From Blastococcus aggregatus (GTDB taxonomy: Bacteria; Actinomycetota; Actinomycetes; Mycobacteriales; Geodermatophilaceae), in assembly GCF_900221005.1 (NCBI RefSeq), contig NZ_OBQI01000002.1, positions 682,001 to 746,000 of the forward strand: DNA of 64,000 nucleotides, written 5' to 3'. Shown one piece after another: positions 9,141 to 18,389 of the stretch. A program made the translations under genes and the position numbers. Position 1 is the first letter of the stretch. Each line of letters begins with the position of its first letter. Below the pieces are notes generated by a model. It was not told where the DNA came from. It ran no database searches and saw only the letters and a program-made list of their open reading frames with translations.

Positions 9141-9224
9141 TCAGGCCTCGCGGCTCCACTTGATCCCGCGGCTCCACTTGATGCCCCGGCTCCACTTGAT
9201 CCCGCGCTGCGTGTTGCTGCTCAT
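9141..9224 (-). CDS. 27-residue micropeptide of three RGIKWS repeats (unknown function)
   Basis: I do not recognise this gene. It encodes MSSNTQ, then RGIKWS three times, then REA. The ATG at 9224 has a textbook ribosome-binding site (AGGAGG, four bases upstream). The three 18-base units differ only at silent positions (Gly GGG/GGC/GGG; Arg CGC/CGG/CGC/CGC), which points to selection on the peptide. The product is basic, with three Lys-Trp pairs and Arg between units, and has no signal peptide or membrane segment. A 17-bp hairpin terminator follows, so it is probably a monocistronic message. Possibilities: precursor of a secreted or modified peptide cut at Arg, a signalling peptide, or a regulatory leader peptide. 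No peptide-modifying enzyme or exporter is adjacent. An in-frame ATG at 9359 exists but lacks a ribosome-binding site. Confidence 0.8.
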   Translation of the reverse strand: MSSNTQRGIKWSRGIKWSRGIKWSREA

Positions 9225-9351
9225 GACGCCTCCTGTTGTGGCATGACCGACTGCGATGTGCGGCAGTGACTTACGCGCGGGGGCAGAGCGTCGTTGGGTA
9301 CGGACCGCGCTGGGAACATTGCTGCCCGTCACCCTTACGAGGCAAGCATCG

Positions 9352-9390
9352 AAGATCACGACGGAGTGACGATCTTGAGTGTCGTCACTC
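9352..9390. promoter_or_regulatory. Overlapping inverted repeats upstream of the micropeptide
   Basis: Two inverted repeats overlap here. AAGATC (9352-9357) pairs with GATCTT (9371-9376). GAGTGACGA (9364-9372) pairs perfectly with TCGTCACTC (9382-9390) around a 9-base loop. They share bases and cannot both form fully. They lie in the AT-richer spacer 9225-9433, about 130-165 bases ahead of the micropeptide ATG. An operator or an alternating leader structure are both possible; I infer a regulatory role only. Confidence 0.45.
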
Positions 9391-9433
9391 TCCGTTCACT
9401 TTTATCCACTCAACGTCAACCGAATGGGGTACA

Positions 9434-11482
9434 TCAGCCGCCGGCAGCGTCCTCGCGGTGCTCGGTCCAGAGCTCGGTCAGCTGCTCGTGAACCTGCTCG
9501 ACGACGTCCCGCAACCGGTCGCCACCGGGCACCACCTCAAGGGCCAGGCCGATCCAGTCGGTCCCCGGCGAGACCGGGGCCGTCGGGGTGCCCAGCACGC
9601 CCGCCACCTGGGCATACGCCTCCGCAGCCCCGGCGGCTCCGCCGGTCGCGCGCCGCGCCTCGCTCACGGGCAGGTGCTGACCGTCGTCGCGACCCCCGTC
9701 CCAGGTGCCGTCCAGGTCCCGGACGACGGCGACCGCCGCGACGGCCACCCGGACCGCGGTGACGGAGTCGGAGGCCGCCTTGAGCAGCTCGGTGATCCGC
9801 TGCTGGTGCACGGCGTGCTCCTGCGCCGCGAACTCGTCCAGCGCGTGCACGAGGCGCTGCCCGTACTCGCGGACGGCGGTGTACCCGGCGATCACGGCGA
9901 CCGCCGGATCGCGCGCGCCGGTGTGGTCGGCGCCGCGCAGCCCCACCGCGGCCTCCGCCACGCCGCGGTCCAGCGCCGGGCCGGCGGCCGGGTCCGCGCC
10001 GAGGTAGCCCAGCCCCCGGAGCAGGGTGCGGTCGTCGCCGCCGGGACCGCCGTCCCGCAGCAGGGGGGCGGTCAGCACCTCCGGTCTCGCGGCGACCGCC
10101 TCCGCCAGCGCCGGGGTAATCGCGGCGGCGGTCCCCCGGTCGACGGTCCACCCGGCCGGGTCGCCGTCGTCCCGGAGCCCGACGGCGAGCGCGCTCAGCC
10201 CCGCCCGCACGGCGACGTCCCCGGGCTCCGCGGCGGCGCGCCCGACGAGGGCGGCGAACGCGGCGCCGTCGTCGTCCCAGGTGCGCTCGAGCAGGAGCGA
10301 CCAGGTCGGCACCGCTCGGAGCAGGGCCGCCGCGGGCGCCGGGTCGTCGGCCGTGGCGAGCCGGACCAGCACCTCCTCGAGCGGATCTCCCGGCGGCGCC
10401 TCGGCCGGGCCGGGGCGGACGTGGTCGACGATGCGCTCGGCGCCCAGGGCGCGCTCGCGCGCGACGATCTGCCGGCCCCACTCCCGGACGGTGGTCAGGG
10501 GCGGTCCGGCCGCGGGGCTTCCCCGCCCGGCGGCGAGGACGACGCCCATGCCCAGTGCCACGAGGTCGCTGTCGAGGGTGTGGTGGTCACCCGGGTCGAC
10601 GAGCCGGCCCTCGCGGACCCGGGCCACCCCGGCGGCGTCCGCGAGCGGCACGGGCGCGCCCAGGACGCCCGCCATCACGCGGGCGAGCGCGCTGCCGGAG
10701 GACAGCGAGCCCTCGCCGAGCCGGCGCAGCACGTCGCGGAACCCCGCGGGACCGAGTCCGGTCAGGACGGCTGCCGCCACCGCGGGGTCGCCCACCTCCG
10801 GGAGCAGCTCACGGGCCGCCTGCTCCTGGCGCACCGCGCCGTCGTCCGCGAGGAGGGTGGCCGCGAAGGCACGGCCGCGCTGCGCCATCAGCACCTCGCG
10901 CCAGCCGGGGAGGACCTCGGCGAGGTGCCGGAGCACCGCCGACCCGTCGCCGGCCCGGCCGGCGCCGACCGCGACCGCCCCGGCCCCGGCGAGCACGGCG
11001 GCGGTGGCCGCGGCGTCCTCGGCGACCTCCTCCCGGATCGCCGCGGCGACGCGGCGTCGTGCCGCCTCCCTGGTCCGCAGCTCCTCGAGCGCGCCGGAGG
11101 TGTCCGTCCCGGAGACGTCCTGGACCCCGCCGAGCCGCGCGGCCGCGGCGGCGAAGTCCTCCTCCTGGGCGTCCCGCTGGCGGGCCAGGCGCCCGCGCGC
11201 GTCCTCCAGCAGGTCCGCGTGCAGGGCCAGACGGGTGCCCGCGCGCACGAGCCCCTCGGCCGCCTCCCGCACCAGGGCGCCGGCCCGCAGCAGCCGGGCC
11301 GTGGCCGCGTCGGCGTCGCGACCGGTCCACGACGGCACCGCGCCGCCGTCCGCGGTCACCTGCTCGCCGAGCTCCCCGAGCAGGAGGCCGGCCCGGTCCA
11401 GCCGCCCCGCCAGTGCCGCGATCGCGCGTGGATCTCCCGGCGGCGGGCCGAGCGGCACCGGATCGGGCACCAGCGCGGTCAT
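9434..11482 (-). CDS. Large alanine-rich protein with WXG100-like N-terminal domain
   Basis: A 682-residue protein with no signal peptide and no clear membrane segment. The first ~110 residues are helical with a central SWTG turn (PSWTGRDADAATARLLRAGALV), resembling the helix-W-x-G-helix hairpin of type VII secretion substrates. The rest is long, alanine-rich and helical, with no catalytic motif I can see. It may belong to the T7SS-associated uncharacterised families (DUF6571-like); this is tentative. The ATG at 11482 overlaps the stop of the 93-residue gene upstream (ATGA), so the two are translationally coupled. The same frame stays open far upstream, but that is high-GC read-through. Confidence 0.7.
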   Translation of the reverse strand: MTALVPDPVPLGPPPGDPRAIAALAGRLDRAGLLLGELGEQVTADGGAVPSWTGRDADAATARLLRAGALVREAAEGLVRAGTRLALHADLLEDARGRLARQRDAQEEDFAAAAARLGGVQDVSGTDTSGALEELRTREAARRRVAAAIREEVAEDAAATAAVLAGAGAVAVGAGRAGDGSAVLRHLAEVLPGWREVLMAQRGRAFAATLLADDGAVRQEQAARELLPEVGDPAVAAAVLTGLGPAGFRDVLRRLGEGSLSSGSALARVMAGVLGAPVPLADAAGVARVREGRLVDPGDHHTLDSDLVALGMGVVLAAGRGSPAAGPPLTTVREWGRQIVARERALGAERIVDHVRPGPAEAPPGDPLEEVLVRLATADDPAPAAALLRAVPTWSLLLERTWDDDGAAFAALVGRAAAEPGDVAVRAGLSALAVGLRDDGDPAGWTVDRGTAAAITPALAEAVAARPEVLTAPLLRDGGPGGDDRTLLRGLGYLGADPAAGPALDRGVAEAAVGLRGADHTGARDPAVAVIAGYTAVREYGQRLVHALDEFAAQEHAVHQQRITELLKAASDSVTAVRVAVAAVAVVRDLDGTWDGGRDDGQHLPVSEARRATGGAAGAAEAYAQVAGVLGTPTAPVSPGTDWIGLALEVVPGGDRLRDVVEQVHEQLTELWTEHREDAAGG

Positions 11483-11760
11483 CGGCCCGGCGTCCCGTCC
11501 GCAGGCAGGAGGGCGGCGTCGAACTCCACCCAGGAGTCGGCGACGCCGGTGACGGTCGCGCCGAGCCGGCGGAGCTCGCCGGCCAGCGCCGTCGCCACCG
11601 CGGCCTGGCACTCCAGGAACAGGGCGACCGGTGCGCGCAGCGGACCCTCCACGTCGCCGTCCTCGCCCAGCCGGCTCCGGACCTCGTCGGCGGCGTCCCC
11701 CCGTCCGGTCAGCGACCGGCCCAGGGCGCGGACCTCCTCCGCGGGCAGCTCGATGCTCAC
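11479..11760 (-). CDS. Small helical protein, ESX/EspC-like partner (tentative)
   Basis: A 93-residue protein starting at GTG 11760 ([18 protein letters not shown]). It consists of two amphipathic helical stretches around a short loop, with a single Trp near the end ([17 protein letters not shown]). The size and pairing with a downstream WXG100-like protein match the small partner of type VII secretion substrate pairs. The family assignment is inference; no secretion machinery is in the window. It is transcribed divergently from the TadG-like gene across a 150-base spacer. Confidence 0.6.
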   Translation of the reverse strand: MSIELPAEEVRALGRSLTGRGDAADEVRSRLGEDGDVEGPLRAPVALFLECQAAVATALAGELRRLGATVTGVADSWVEFDAALLPADGTPGR

Positions 11761-11798
11761 CGGCGCAGTGTCTCCGGCCCGGCCGGACCCGCGGGGCG

Positions 11799-11884
11799 TC
11801 GTCCACAGGCGGACCGGCCCAGCGGGCCGCCACCCGATCGGGTGTCCGCAGTGTCCACAGGTGCTGTCCACAGCCCGTGGACAG
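11799..11884. promoter_or_regulatory. Cluster of TGTCCACAG boxes with a perfect inverted repeat
   Basis: The divergent spacer holds CGTCCACAG (near 11800), TGTCCACAG at 11852-11860 and 11865-11873, and a reversed copy at 11877-11884. CTGTCCAC-AGCCC-GTGGACAG (11864-11884) is a perfect 8-bp inverted repeat 26 bases before the TadG-like start. The boxes match 8 of 9 bases of the actinobacterial DnaA box TTGTCCACA. Another copy is at 13151-13159. Confidence 0.5.
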
Positions 11885-11897
11885 CCGGCGGCCTGCC

Positions 11898-11903
11898 TAC
11901 GCT
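11898..11903 (+). promoter_or_regulatory. Candidate -10 element (leaderless) of the TadG-like gene
   Basis: TACGCT fits the actinobacterial -10 consensus TAnnnT and ends seven bases before the GTG start, the spacing expected when transcription begins at the start codon. No ribosome-binding site is visible. Confidence 0.4.
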
Positions 11904-11910
11904 GCCCGGC

Positions 11911-12342
11911 GTGCGGAACGACCGGACCGACTCCGAGCGGGGCTCGACGCTGCCGTTCGTCCTGGTCTGCTGGCTGGTCGCCGCCCTCATGGTCCTGGGC
12001 GCCATCGCCGCCTCGGACGCCTTCCTCGAGCAGCAGGAGGTGCAGGCGGTCTGCGACGGCGCGGCGCTGGCCGCGGCGAACCAGGCCGACGAGGCCGCGA
12101 TCTACGCCGGCGGGCTGGGCGCGGAGCTGCCGCTGACCCGGGCGACGGCACAGGCGGCCGTCGCCGACCAGCTCGGCGCGGGAGGGACGGCGCTGGACGC
12201 GTGGTCGGCCGAGACCGACGGCGCCGAGGTCACCGTCCGCTGCACGCGGTTCGTGGACATCGCGTTCGGCTGGCTCTTCCTGGGCGGGGAGCAGCTCGAG
12301 CGCACCGCCACCGCGAGCGCCCGGGCACCGACGCTGGGCTGA
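11911..12342 (+). CDS. TadG-like (Rv3654c-type) secreted/pilus-assembly protein
   Basis: A 143-residue protein with a short charged N-terminus ([16 protein letters not shown]) followed by one membrane helix ([21 protein letters not shown]) and [21 protein letters not shown]. This arrangement is typical of the helicase/secretion neighbourhood TadE/TadG-like pseudopilin proteins, where the helix is processed or stays as an anchor. The C-terminal part contains one more Cys (VTVRCTRF). No other tad genes are nearby. GTG start at 11911. Confidence 0.65.
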   Translation: MRNDRTDSERGSTLPFVLVCWLVAALMVLGAIAASDAFLEQQEVQAVCDGAALAAANQADEAAIYAGGLGAELPLTRATAQAAVADQLGAGGTALDAWSAETDGAEVTVRCTRFVDIAFGWLFLGGEQLERTATASARAPTLG

Positions 12343-12365
12343 ACCCACGGACGGCCCGCGAACGG

Positions 12366-12401
12366 CGAACGGCCCCCGACCGGAGGGTCGAGGGCCGTTC
12401 G
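12366..12401. terminator. Bidirectional hairpin between TadG-like gene and tRNA-Tyr
   Basis: CGAACGGCCCCCGACC pairs with GGTCGAGGGCCGTTCG around a GGAG loop, a 16-bp stem with one mismatch. It lies between a plus-strand gene and a minus-strand tRNA and can end both transcripts. Confidence 0.75.
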
Positions 12402-12411
12402 TACCGAGGCG

Positions 12412-12493
12412 TGGCGGGTGAAGGATTCGAACCTTCGAAGGCTAAGCCGACGGATTTACAGTCCGCTCCCATTGGCCACTCGGGCAACCCGCC
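12412..12493 (-). tRNA. trnY: tRNA-Tyr (GTA anticodon)
   Basis: Minus-strand class II tRNA with acceptor GGCGGGT/ACCCGCC, anticodon loop CTGTAAA with anticodon GTA, an extra variable arm, and T loop TTCGAAT. No CCA is encoded. Confidence 0.96.
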
Positions 12494-12578
12494 GTGCGGT
12501 GGTACCGGAGCAGAATACAAGACTGTGGTCGCGGACCTCGGAGCCCCGGGCCGCCACCGTCCGACGAGGGGAGTTCCC

Positions 12579-13070
12579 ATGGCCGACGCGTCCTTCGACG
12601 TCGTCAGCAAGGTCGACCGGCAGGAGGTCGACAACGCGCTGAACCAGGCCGCGAAGGAGTTGTCGCAGCGCTTCGACTTCCGCGGGACGAACGCCACCAT
12701 CGCCTGGGCCGGCGAGGAGGGCGTGTCGCTCCAGGCCGACACCGAGGAGCGGGTCGCGGCCGCGCTCGAGGTGTTCAAGGAGAAGCTGATCAAGCGGAAC
12801 ATCTCGCTCAAGGTGCTCGATGCCGACGAGCCGCAGTCCTCGGGGAAGATCTACAAGATCTCCGCGCGGATCAAGCAGGGCATCGAGTCCGACGTCGCCA
12901 AGAAGATCTCCAAGCTGATCCGCGACGAGGGCCCCAAGGGCGTGCAGGCGCAGATCCAGGGCGACCAGCTGCGGGTGACCGGCAAGAAGCGCGACGACCT
13001 GCAGGCGGTGCAGCAGCTGCTGCGCGGCGCCGACCTCGACGTCGCCCTGCAGTTCGACAACTACCGCTGA
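12579..13070 (+). CDS. YajQ-family nucleotide (cyclic-di-GMP)-binding protein
   Basis: A 163-residue protein that aligns along its length with Yaj[21 protein letters not shown] at the start, [14 protein letters not shown]-type helix [36 protein letters not shown], and a C-terminal LQFDNYR. The family forms two ferredoxin-like domains; the Xanthomonas homologue binds c-di-GMP. The ATG at 12579 follows GAGGGGAG at a good spacing. In mycobacteria the homologue also lies near htpX, polyprenyl synthase and menaquinone genes, as here. Confidence 0.93.
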   Translation: MADASFDVVSKVDRQEVDNALNQAAKELSQRFDFRGTNATIAWAGEEGVSLQADTEERVAAALEVFKEKLIKRNISLKVLDADEPQSSGKIYKISARIKQGIESDVAKKISKLIRDEGPKGVQAQIQGDQLRVTGKKRDDLQAVQQLLRGADLDVALQFDNYR

Positions 13071-13084
13071 GCTCCACCGCCGCT

Positions 13085-13143
13085 CACGATGCGCCCCAGG
13101 CGGACGGAATCCCCGTTCGGATGACCGCCTGAGGGGCATCGTG
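13085..13143. terminator. Long imperfect hairpin downstream of yajQ
   Basis: A 19-base arm (13085-13103, beginning CACGATGCGCCCC) pairs with 13125-13143 with two mismatches around a 21-base loop. There is no T-run, so it may be a Rho-independent terminator of the GC-only actinobacterial type or a palindromic repeat element. Confidence 0.6.
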
Positions 13144-13210
13144 GGGTGGCTGTCCACAGGTTGCCGGCCGGCGAGAGCCGGCCGGGCCCGGAGCGCCGCA
13201 GGCTGTCGGC

Positions 13211-14167
13211 ATGCACGACCTCGTCGCCCTGCTCGGGCCCCGTCGCACGGCGTCGGAACTCGCGCTCTCCCGCGCCGCCACGTCGCGCTCGGTGCGACGG
13301 TGGCTGGCCGCGGGCCGGCTCGTGCGGCTGCACCCGGGCTGGGTGACGCTCCCGGAATGGGCTGAGGACTGGACGGTGCGGGCGCACGCCGCGACCGGGT
13401 ACACCGGCGGCGTCCTGAGCCACGGCAGCGCGCTGAGGGCCCACGGGGTCATGCAGCACCAGGCGTGGCGCCTGGACGTCACCGTGCCGGTGGCCGACCG
13501 GCTCCGGTCGACCCGACGTCTGCACATCCATCGCAGCCGGCGCCCCTGCGGCATCACCATCGTCCGCGGCCTGGCCGCGACCTCGCTGCCCCGCGCACTG
13601 GTCGACGCCTGGGGTGAGGCACACCGCGGCAGCACGAGCGGCGCCGCCGTGGATCGCGTGCGCAACGCCGTCTTCCAGGCGGTTCACGAGCGGCGGACGA
13701 GCGTCGGGGAGGTCCGGGCCGAGCTGGTCGCCGTCCCCCGACAGCCCGGACTCGACCCGCTCCGCCGACTGCTCGACGACGCCGGCGCCGGGTCGCACAG
13801 CCACCTCGAGGTGCTCGGGGTGCGCGTCCTGCGGGCGGCAGCCCTGCCGGAACCGCAGCGCCAGTACGGCATCGAGCTGCCCGGCGGTGTCCTGCACGTC
13901 GACCTCGCCTGGCCGGAGGTGAGGCTGGCCGTCGAGTTCGACGGGGCCGCGTTCCACTCCGGGCGCGACGACTGGCAGCGCGACCTGCGCCGGGACGCCG
14001 CGCTCGCGGCGCTCGGCTGGGTCGTGCTCCGCTTCAGCTACGCCGACGTGTCCGAGCGGCCTGCTCGATGCGTGGCCCAGATCGCGGCCACCTACCGCTC
14101 GCGGCTCCACGGTGTCCCCCGGAAGGACGGACTGCGGCCCGGCGTGTCCGTCCCAGGGACTCCGTGA
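13211..14167 (+). CDS. AbiEi-like winged-helix plus DUF559 endonuclease-fold protein
   Basis: A 318-residue protein of a family common in actinobacteria. Residues 1-60 (TASELALSRAATSRSVRRWLAAGRL) resemble the winged helix of AbiEi-type antitoxins. The C-terminal ~90 residues carry the Vsr/restriction-endonuclease-like DUF559 core: VDLAWPEVRLAVEFDG, DDWQRDLRRDAAL and LGWVVLRFSYADV. The Asp/Glu pattern (VDLAW...VEFDG) is compatible with a metal-dependent nuclease site. No toxin partner (AbiEii) is adjacent, so it is a stand-alone gene of unknown role. The spacer 13144-13210 holds one TGTCCACAG box. Confidence 0.75.
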   Translation: MHDLVALLGPRRTASELALSRAATSRSVRRWLAAGRLVRLHPGWVTLPEWAEDWTVRAHAATGYTGGVLSHGSALRAHGVMQHQAWRLDVTVPVADRLRSTRRLHIHRSRRPCGITIVRGLAATSLPRALVDAWGEAHRGSTSGAAVDRVRNAVFQAVHERRTSVGEVRAELVAVPRQPGLDPLRRLLDDAGAGSHSHLEVLGVRVLRAAALPEPQRQYGIELPGGVLHVDLAWPEVRLAVEFDGAAFHSGRDDWQRDLRRDAALAALGWVVLRFSYADVSERPARCVAQIAATYRSRLHGVPRKDGLRPGVSVPGTP

Positions 14168-14182
14168 ACCGGGGGCGTCCCC

Positions 14183-15061
14183 TCAGCGCTGACCGAGGTC
14201 GCGGGCCATCGCCTCCAGCCGGGCGATCCGCTCCGGCATCGGCGGGTGCGAGGCGAACATCGTGGCCATGCCCTGCCCGCGGAACGGGTTGGCGATCATC
14301 AGGTGGCTCTGGGTGACCAGCCGGTCCTCCTGCGGGAGGGGCAGCGCGCCCGCGCCCCGCTCGATCTTGCGCAGCGCGGACGCCAGGGCCAGCGGGTCCT
14401 GCGAGAGCTGCGCCCCGGTCGCGTCGGCCTGGAACTCCCGGCTCCGGCTGACCGCCATCTGCACCAGCCCCGCGGCCAGCGGACCGAGGAACACCAGCAG
14501 CAGCCCGCCGAGGGCGTTGCCGCCGCCCCGGTCGTCACCGCCCCGGCCGCCGAACAGCGAGGCGAACATCGCCATGTGCGCCAGGTAGGTGATCACCGTG
14601 GCCATGGCGCCGGCGACCGAGCTGATCAGGATGTCGCGGTTGTAGACGTGCGAGAGCTCGTGGGCCAGGACGCCGCGCAGCTCGCGCCGGTCGAGCAGCT
14701 CGAGGATCCCCTGGGTGACGCAGACGGCGGCGTTGCGCGGGTTGCGGCCGGTGGCGAACGCGTTGGGCTGGTCGGTCGGGCTCACGTAGAGCCGGGGCAT
14801 GGGCTGCCGGGCCTCGGTCGCCAGCTCGCGCACCATCGCGTAGAGCTGCGGCGCCTGGGTCTCGGTCACGGAGAAGGCGCGCATCGCCCGCAGCGCCAGC
14901 TTGTCGGAGTTGAAGTACGCGTAGCCGTTGACGCCCAGGGCGATCACCAGGGCGATGAGCAGCCCGCCGCGACCGCCGATGAGCGCACCGGCGGCCAGGA
15001 GGAGCCCGCCCATCGCGCCCAGCAGGACGGCGGTCTTGAGTCCGTTGCTCCAGCGCTGCAC
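14183..15061 (-). CDS. htpX: Membrane zinc metalloprotease HtpX
   Basis: M48B protease that degrades misfolded membrane proteins. The 292-residue length is normal. Two N-terminal membrane helices ([34 protein letters not shown]), then NAFATGRNP, the zinc motif HELSHV, two further helices, and the third zinc ligand Glu in [11 protein letters not shown]. The GTG start at 15061 fits the family N-terminus ([10 protein letters not shown]), though the GGGGAGG upstream is unusually close. It is divergent from korA. Confidence 0.93.
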   Translation of the reverse strand: MQRWSNGLKTAVLLGAMGGLLLAAGALIGGRGGLLIALVIALGVNGYAYFNSDKLALRAMRAFSVTETQAPQLYAMVRELATEARQPMPRLYVSPTDQPNAFATGRNPRNAAVCVTQGILELLDRRELRGVLAHELSHVYNRDILISSVAGAMATVITYLAHMAMFASLFGGRGGDDRGGGNALGGLLLVFLGPLAAGLVQMAVSRSREFQADATGAQLSQDPLALASALRKIERGAGALPLPQEDRLVTQSHLMIANPFRGQGMATMFASHPPMPERIARLEAMARDLGQR

Positions 15062-15224
15062 GTCCTCCCCAACGGCGTCGCGGCGGGCGCCGTTCCCGGC
15101 CCCTGGCGGTGGAATGCGCCGCTCGCCCGGGTGGTTGACCCGGGTGAATGTGGAATCACCTTCGGGTCTCTGTACCCGGCGCTGCAGCGCGCACGTAACC
15201 TCGGCCGGTGGAGGTACACCACTG
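15062..15224. promoter_or_regulatory. Divergent htpX/korA promoter region
   Basis: The 163-base spacer contains a perfect inverted repeat CCCGGGT-GGTTG-ACCCGGG at 15126-15144. TTGACC (15135-15140) could serve as a -35 for korA, but no good -10 follows at 17 bases. korA has the ribosome-binding site GGAGGT. Confidence 0.35.
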
Positions 15225-17218
<1,994 letters not shown>

Positions 17219-17222
<4 letters not shown>

Positions 17223-18322
17223 CCACGCTGGACACGCACGTGCACGACCTGGGCATGCCCGGGAACCCGATCTCCGCCGCGGTGGCCGACTCGGTCGCCC
17301 TGGCCGGCGAGAAGAAGACCGACCTCAAGGCCAAGGACCTCAAGACCGACCAGGAGGTGCGCTGGTGCCCCGGGTGCGGTGACTACGTCATCCTCAACGC
17401 GGTCCAGAGCTTCCTGCCCAGTCTCGGGATCGCTCGCGAGGACATGGTCATCATCTCGGGGATCGGCTGCTCGTCGCGCTTCCCGTACTACATGAACACC
17501 TACGGGATGCACTCGATCCACGGCCGGGCCCCGGCGATCGCGACCGGTCTGGCCGCCTCGCGTCCCGACCTGTCGGTCTGGGTCGTCACCGGTGACGGCG
17601 ACTCGCTGTCCATCGGCGGCAACCACCTGATCCACGCGCTGCGCCGCAACGTGAACATGACGATCCTGCTGTTCAACAACCGGATCTACGGCCTCACCAA
17701 GGGCCAGTACTCCCCCACCTCCGAGGTCGGGAAGGTCACGAAGTCCACGCCGATGGGCTCCATCGACGCCCCGTTCAACCCGATCTCGCTGGCCCTGGGC
17801 GCCGACGCGACCTTCGTCGGCCGCGCCATGGACTCCGACCGCAAGGGGCTGACCGACGTGCTGCGCCAGGCGGCGGAGCACCAGGGGACGTCGCTGGTCG
17901 AGATCTACCAGAACTGCAACATCTTCAACGACGGCGCGTTCGAGCTGCTCAAGGACCCGAACACCGGCACCCAGTGGTCCATCCCGCTGGAGCAGGGCAA
18001 GCCCCTGGTCTTCGGGCCCGAGGGTGCGGCCTGCGTCGTCAAGGACGACTTCGGCGGCCTGCGCATCGCCGAGACCAACCAGGTCGACGCGGACGACATC
18101 GTGGTGCACGACGCGACCCGGGAGAACCCGGCGTACGCGTTCGCGCTCTCGCGGCTGTCCTCGCAGGACCTGCGCTACACGCCCATGGGCGTGTTCCGTT
18201 CCGTCTCGAAGCCGACGTACGACGGCATGATGACCGAGCAGCTGGACACCGCCAAGGTGCAGCAGACCGCCGATCTCGACGCGCTCCTCGGCGGCGGCGA
18301 GACCTGGACCGTGGGGAACTGA
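17219..18322 (+). CDS. korB: 2-oxoacid:ferredoxin oxidoreductase, beta subunit
   Basis: The thiamine-diphosphate-binding subunit (367 residues). CPGCGDYVIL supplies the conserved CPGC motif, GIGCSSRFP follows, and GDGDSLSIGGNHLIHALRRN is the ThDP/Mg site. An FN-x-x-Y region (LLFNNRIYGLTKGQYSPTS) is typical. No ferredoxin-type 4Fe-4S motif is present, so ferredoxin is separate. GTG start at 17219 overlaps the korA stop, indicating coupled translation. Confidence 0.95.
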
Positions 18323-18347
18323 GCAGTCCCCCACCACGTAGTCCCGT

Positions 18348-18385
18348 CCACGGGCCCGCCCTCCCTCCGGAGAGCTGGCCCGTGG
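18348..18385. terminator. Hairpin between korB and the MocR gene
   Basis: CCACGGGCC (18348-18356) pairs perfectly with GGCCCGTGG (18377-18385) across a 20-base loop, between two convergent genes. Confidence 0.6.
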
Positions 18386-18389
18386 CGGT

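Noticed and set aside
9141..9359. A 72-codon in-frame extension of the micropeptide from an ATG at 9359
   Set aside because: The extension has no ribosome-binding site and crosses the inverted repeats; the ATG at 9224 has a perfect AGGAGG. Not fully excluded.
9434..11833. 799-residue version of the WXG100-like protein starting at 11833
   Set aside because: The extra N-terminus is Arg/Pro-rich read-through antisense to the spacer and overlaps the 93-residue gene; ATG 11482 has ATGA coupling.
11799..11884. Chromosomal replication origin
   Set aside because: Only about four weak DnaA-like boxes and no dnaA, dnaN, rpmH or AT-rich unwinding element nearby.
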